Part shown: piece after piece, positions 58,995-64,000 of the stretch
How the letters are laid out: each line of letters begins with the position of its first letter
How positions within the stretch are numbered: position 1 is the first letter of the stretch
Assembly (NCBI RefSeq): GCF_036884655.1
Contig: NC_088345.1
Span: forward strand, 34,092,501-34,156,500
Length of the DNA stretch: 64,000 nt
Direction of reading: 5' to 3'
From: Musa acuminata AAA Group
Lineage: Eukaryota > Streptophyta > Magnoliopsida > Zingiberales > Musaceae
Notes under the pieces: model-generated
The model's database searches: none
What the model was told of the DNA's origin: nothing
What the model saw: only the letters and a program-made list of their open reading frames with translations
Made by a program: the position numbers and the translations under genes

Positions 58995-60491
58995 TGTTGG
59001 GAAATCATAGGGGGGGGCGACATCATATGCGCAGCGGAAGAACAAGAAAACAAAATTCCCCGATTCCCAAAAAGGTGTTCATCGTCGTGCGAAGATTGGT
59101 GCGCAAAAATCCGCAAAACATAAAACTGCGTATATTGATTGTGTTACCTAGGGAGATCGTATATCCCTGTTTCCTTGCAGATCCTTAGGAGAGGGTGAAG
59201 GAGGTCAAGCGTCCTCCTCTCTAGCGGTGATCCACACAGCAGGGTTGCGACGACGCTCCTCAAAACTCCAGGCCTACTCTGAGGGGGAGAGGGAGAGGAG
59301 AATAGGAAGGGCAAGCAAAGACTCTAGCCTATGAGGCTGTGAATCCCTCCTATTTATAGAGATCCCATGTCAAAACCCTAATGGGTCCTTTCCCTAGTGG
59401 GTATTGGATCTGCATCCAATAAGACAAGGGCTCCGTCGGATATCTCATATCCGAACCTCTACTCATCGCAATGCCTACCATATGTGTGTGACCCTCTAGG
59501 CCCAATATCGAGCTGGCCGTGAGTCATACCTGTCAGAACTCCTTCTAACTCAGTGAATTATTATCTCTGTAATAATTCACTCGACTCATCGACTACGGAA
59601 GTACTAGGCCACTACGCCGTAGTCCCCAGACGATACAGGGGAATCCAATCCATTGGACCTGTCTGTCCTCAGTTACCATGTACCTATAGTCCCTCATCCA
59701 TCTAATATCCCAGAGACCGTATATCGAGCATGGTGCTGTCAGACCCATACGGTTTCTACTCGAGTCTCGCTCTAATCGGATTCTCCCGGAGAACTCTTTC
59801 TCTCTCAACCCGAATGACCCTGGCCAGGGATTTGTCTGAGCAAGAACACATGGGATATTCCTCTCATGATACCGAGAGTGGATGATCCTCTATCGACACT
59901 CAATAGCCCTCGTAAGGTCGACTACCACTCCCAATGACCAGCTGTACTAGATCTGGGAACAGCCAAACCTATAAGTCTGGTATCAAAGAGTGGAGCACTC
60001 ATACAGGACATCCTTGGTGTCTCAAGTCTAAGAACCAGATACACCACTAGGACTACGGAATCGTTGTCTGACAATAAGGCATCATCAACCATCCAGCATT
60101 CCGTAAGCGGATCAATCAGTGAACTCATTCTCCAATGAGCACCTGTACTGTATCCCTAGTGTCCCTACACGAGCAGCTATGAGACCAGCTGCATCCATCA
60201 TATGGACGGGTATACAGCACACCAGTCTATCCGGTTATCACGATGTCCCTCTCGAGTAACCTATGACCGGGATTATTTAGGATATGTGTTTAAAGGTGAA
60301 TCGATCTCATTATCGTGATCTCATCACGATCCGATTCCCATTGCATAAATCCAAGGACATCACAATATATATGCCTTTATGCAATAGTTATAAAGTGATA
60401 TACGCCAAAATATAATAAGCAAAAAGATTCTGTATCAAGTCACACGTGCCATCACTCACGTGATTGGCTTGCTGGGCACTTATGACTAGCA
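58995..60491 (-). repeat. Angela-like 3' LTR, minus orientation
   Basis: 1497 bp, plus-strand ends TGTTGGGAAATC and ATGACTAGCA. Reversed TATA box TATTTATA at 59351-59358. The minus-strand polypurine tract lies at 60492-60505 (ATCTCCCACTTGAC on plus). Left flank GAATC (58990-58994) should be duplicated at the far end, outside the window. Confidence 0.88.
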
Positions 60492-60599
60492 ATCTCCCAC
60501 TTGACCTAAAGCCAATCACCTATGTGTCTGATCCCCATCAGACCCCTGTGACGCTCAAAGACAATCTGAGACAATGGCTTTGTTAGTGGATCTGCAATG

Positions 60600-63155
60600 T
60601 TATCTTCGGATGGAACTCTTTCCACTGCTACATCTCCTCGGGTCACGATCTCTCTTATAAGCTAGAACCTCCTCAGAACACTTCTGATGAGACCCGGGTT
60701 CCCTTATTTGAGTAATCACCCCATAGTTGTCGCAATATAAGGAAGTCGACTTGTCGCTATCTGTATCGACTCCCAAATCTGTGATGAACTTCTTCACCCA
60801 GACTCCTTCCTTTGCTGCATCTGATGCAGCAATGTACTCCGCCTCTGTGGTCGAGTCAGCAGTGGTATCTTGCTTGGAACTCTTCCAGCACACTGCTCCT
60901 CCATTCAAGGTGTACACATATCCTGAATTCGACTTGCTATCATCGACATCAGACTGAAAACTTGAGTCAGTGTAGCCTTCAACCTTAAGGCTATTACCTC
61001 CATATACTAGTAAAAGATCCTTAGTCCTTCTCAAGTACTTAAGGATACACTTTACTGCTTTCCAGTGCTCCAAGCCTGGATCCGCCTGATACCTGCTCGT
61101 GACACTCAGAGCATGCGCTATATCAGGCCTAGTACATAGCATGGCATACATGATAGACCCTATTACTGAGGCATAAGGTATCATATCCATGTTCGCCCTT
61201 TCTTCTGGAGTCTTTGGGGACATACTCGTAGAAAGCGATATCCCATGTCTCATCGGTATGAGACCTCTTTTGGAATTTTCCATGCCAAACCTTTTGACAA
61301 TAGTTTCTATGTACCTGGACTGGGACAAGCCAAGCATCCTTTTGGATCTATCTCTATAGATTCTAATCCCCAAGATATAAGATGCTTCTCCTAAGTCCTT
61401 CATGGAGAAGTGTCTAGATAACCAAGCCTTTACAGTGGATAGCATTCCTACGTCATTCTCAATGATGAGGATGTCATCCATATATAACACCAAAAAGGTG
61501 ATAGCGCTCCCACTTACCTTTCTATATACACAAGGCTCATCTTCGTTCTTAACGAAGTCATAAGATCTGATTGCCTCATCAAATCTTATGTTCCAACTTC
61601 GGGAAGCTTGCTTTAGTCCATAAATGGATCTAAGCAACCTACACACCTTATCTGGGCAGTTCTTGGACACGAATCCCTCAGGTTGCATCATATACACCTC
61701 CTCCTCGAGGTTCCCGTTGAGGAATGCGGTTTTCACATCCATCTGCCAGATCTCATAATCATAGTGTGCTGCAATAGCCAATAGAATTCTGATGGATTTT
61801 AGCATTGCTACGGGTGAGAAAGTTTCGTCGTAGTCAACACCTTGCCTTTGACGATACCCCTTAGCCACTAGCCTTGCTTTATAGGTCTCTACCTTTCCAT
61901 CTACTCCGATCTTTTTCTTAAAGATCCACTTGCAACCGATGGGTACAATACCTTCGGGCGCATCAACTAGGTTCCAAACCTTGTTGGAGTACATAGAATC
62001 CATCTCAGAATTCATGGCTTCTTGCCACTTCCCGGAGTCTATACTCATAATAGCCTCCTTGTAGGTCTGAGGATCAATATCCTCAACATCCTCTCCTCTA
62101 ATATGTCCAACATATCTCTCAGGAGGATGAGATACTCTATCAGACCTGCGTAAAGTTGAAAATTGTGTATTAGGTACCTGAACAGACTTGGGCTGTAGAG
62201 TGGTGCTTGAGCTTGGTTCTCTAACTTCGCTCAACTCTATCATTCTCCTACTGTCTGCGCCAAGAATGTGTTCCTTCTCAAGGAACACTGCTCTCTTAGC
62301 TACAAAGACCTTTTAGTCCTCGAGATGATAGAAGTAATACCCACAAGTTTCCTTGGGGTATCCCACAAATATGCATCGCTCTGTCCTTAATTCTAACTTA
62401 TCGGGGTTGTGTCTTTTAACGTGGGCTGGGCAGCCCCAAATCTTAACAACCTTAAGATCAGGCTTCTTCCCTTTCCATATCTCATATTGTGTAGACACTA
62501 CCGACTTAGTTGGAACTCTGTTCAGAAGGTAAGTTACAGTTTCTAGGGCATATCCCCAGAATGAGATGGGTAGGTCAGCGAAACTCATCATGGACCGTAC
62601 CATATCTAATAAAGTACGATTTCTCCTTTCAGAGACACCATTGAGCTGAGGTGTGTAAGGAGGTGTCCATTGGGATAATATCCCATGGTCCTTGAGGAAC
62701 TGAGTAAACTCTGTACTTAAGTACTCACCTCCTCGATCTGATCGAAGAGTTTTGATACTCTTTCCAGTCTGGTTCTCCACCTCATTCTTATACTCTCTGA
62801 ATTTCTCAAAGGCCTCGGACTTGTACTTCATTAAGTACACATATCCATACCTTGAGAAATCATCAGTAAATGTAATGAAGTAGGAGTAACCTCCAATGGC
62901 ATGAGTTGACATGGGTCCACATACATCACTATGTATGAGTTCCAACAACTCAGTGGCTCTCTCTCCAATTCCACTAAATGGAGAGTTGATCAGTTTTCCA
63001 CGAATACAAGGCTCACAAGTTACATATGACACATAGTCGAATGGATCTAGATATCCATTATTTAGTAACTTTTGAATCATTCTTTCATGGATGTGACCTA
63101 GCCCACAATGCCATAGGTATGCATTGTTCACCTCATCTCGTTTCCTCTTAGACAC
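60600..63155 (-). pseudogene. Angela-like integrase-RT-RNase H frame with one nonsense codon
   Basis: 852 codons in one frame, interrupted by a TAA at 62315-62313, where the related copy at 1348 has CAA. The upstream part (280 residues from 63155) is GAG-pre-integrase/integrase: WHCGLGH and CEPC finger, catalytic D77, D140, E176 with 35 residues between the last two. The downstream part (562 residues) has RT with D184 and YMDD (269-272) and RNase H with TDSSF, STTEAEY and YCDN motifs. The last ~30 residues are out of frame because of a ~10-bp deletion near 60680 that also occurs in the copy at 1348. Confidence 0.85.
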
Positions 63156-63359
63156 TTACATTCATGATATGTGGAGTAGTGTCTTGCATAAACAAACCTT
63201 TATGCAATATTCCTCTCGTCAATCTCCCCTCGGCTTTGCTAGAATTTATAATAAATTGTAGATGTAATAAGCAATACTGGTATCCAATACCAATGCACTA
63301 TCACAAAAATCTGCCAATTGGAGATTGATCATGAATGTACCTGAAGCTTCACCAAGCTT
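63156..63359 (-). pseudogene. internally deleted protease region
   Basis: About 200 bp. The protease start with a changed active site (LDTS for DTG/DSG, near 63275) and, after a deletion of about 200 bp relative to the copy at 2040-2450, the C-terminal LFMQDTTPH segment. Stops flank both sides, so no functional protease can be made from this copy. Confidence 0.75.
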
Positions 63360-64000
63360 CTATTTCGCCCTTTCTACAAGGTACTCTTTGTAGTTCCTCT
63401 TCCATTGCCCATCTTTACCATAGTGGAAGCACTGGCCTTTGTCCTTTGCTGGGTCTTTCTTAGCAACCTTTGCTTTACCTGGTTTGCCCTTGCCCTTTCC
63501 CTTCTTAAGGGACCTTTCTGCTTTCCTTTTCTTTCTGGTCTCACCAGTGTAGAGAACTGGCTTCTCTTTCTTAATAGTACTCTCTGCCTCCCTCAACATA
63601 TTGAGGAGCTCTGGGAGAGTCACCTCAAGCTTGTTCATATTAAAATTCATTATGAACTGTGAAAAGGAATCTGGTAGGGACTGAAGCACAATGTCCACAC
63701 ACAAGTTATCCTCTAGGACCATTCCTAGACCTGTGAGTTTCTCTATCCACTCAATCATCTTTTGGACATGGTTCTGAACCGGTGTCCCCTCAGTCATCCT
63801 AGCGCGGAAAAGACTCTTGGATATCTCATATCGTTGAGTCCTTCCCTGTTCCTCAAACAATTTGCGGGCATGTAGGAGAATGGATCTGGCATCCATCTTT
63901 TCATGTTGTCTCTGTAACTCTGGAGTCATAGAGCCCAACATATAGCACTGAGCAAGAGTGGAGTCATCAATGTACTTCACGTAGCGAGCGATCTCATCCT
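63360..64000 (-). pseudogene. Angela-like gag, 3' part (5' end outside)
   Basis: A frame readable from the window end to a TAG at 63360; the 206-residue ATG-initiated stretch starts at 63980, but the true start lies outside. It contains the helical gag core ([20 protein letters not shown]), a Lys-rich basic stretch, and a defective zinc knuckle in which only the first Cys of CCHC survives ([14 protein letters not shown]). The stop lies where the frame should continue into protease. Confidence 0.8.

Larger units (their letters stand above)
60492..64000 (-). mobile_element. Angela-like copia element internal region, runs off the window
   Basis: Internal part of the element whose 3' LTR is 58995-60491: RNase H, RT, integrase, a shortened protease and gag in minus-strand order. 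The gag 5' end, PBS and 5' LTR are beyond 64000. It is far better preserved than the related copy at 1348-4919 but carries several disabling lesions. Confidence 0.88.

Noticed and set aside
1..64000. A defence system, biosynthetic cluster or other multi-gene system
   Set aside because: Apart from one armadillo gene, all coding signal belongs to LTR retrotransposons.

Overview
The window looks like plant nuclear DNA, most likely monocot. It holds nested Ty1/copia (Maximus/SIRE-like and Angela-like) and Ty3/gypsy LTR retrotransposons around one short gene-bearing island. The island gene is a GC-rich, intronless armadillo-repeat gene of the kind seen in monocots. Heavy loading with Maximus/SIRE elements would fit Zingiberales such as Musa or Ensete, but that is a guess: nothing in the window fixes the genus. 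No organelle, bacterial or viral genome features were found.

Layout. 1-13567: a minus-oriented Maximus-type LTR sits in a decayed Angela-type copia element (1348-5047), followed by two decayed gag-only Maximus elements (5048-10339 and 10340-13567). 13568-15168: a non-autonomous LTR element, minus strand, carrying a GC-rich 58-bp minisatellite. 15169-21885: the gene island, with a TA-rich microsatellite (15427-15762), the armadillo gene (16102-17400, minus), its promoter side, and about 4 kb of AT-rich DNA in which I recognise nothing. 21886-25220: a decayed Ty3/gypsy element. 25221-27514: an Angela LTR plus a pol scrap (minus) that is abruptly joined to a Maximus pol fragment (27515-31289, plus). 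31290-44715: a pile of Maximus fragments in both orientations, with a solo LTR nested between PBS and gag, LTR-to-LTR units that have lost gag-pol, and a head-to-head fusion at two primer-binding sites. 44716-56340: a second copy of the gypsy family, split by the insertion of a complete Maximus element (45813-55432). 56341-58994: parts of two further gypsy-like elements. 58995-64000: a younger but defective Angela-type element on the minus strand that runs off the window end.

The best-supported functional unit is the Maximus element at 45813-55432. It has two LTRs of 2367 bp each, differing by only about a dozen bases by eye, a GACTT target duplication, an initiator-Met primer-binding site, polypurine tracts, a TATA box, and one uninterrupted 1350-codon gag-pol frame with all catalytic motifs visible. 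It is probably young and may be able to move. The older Maximus relatives lack most of pol, and at least two share the same deletion joint, which suggests a gag-only non-autonomous sublineage that multiplied. Across Maximus copies of different age and orientation, two potential hairpins persist in the LTR: one in the transcribed leader, and one at the extreme U5 end whose stem shows a compensating base change. Those hairpins, the 18-bp leader array and the U3 palindrome clusters are the structures most worth following up. I found no sign of a novel multi-gene system.
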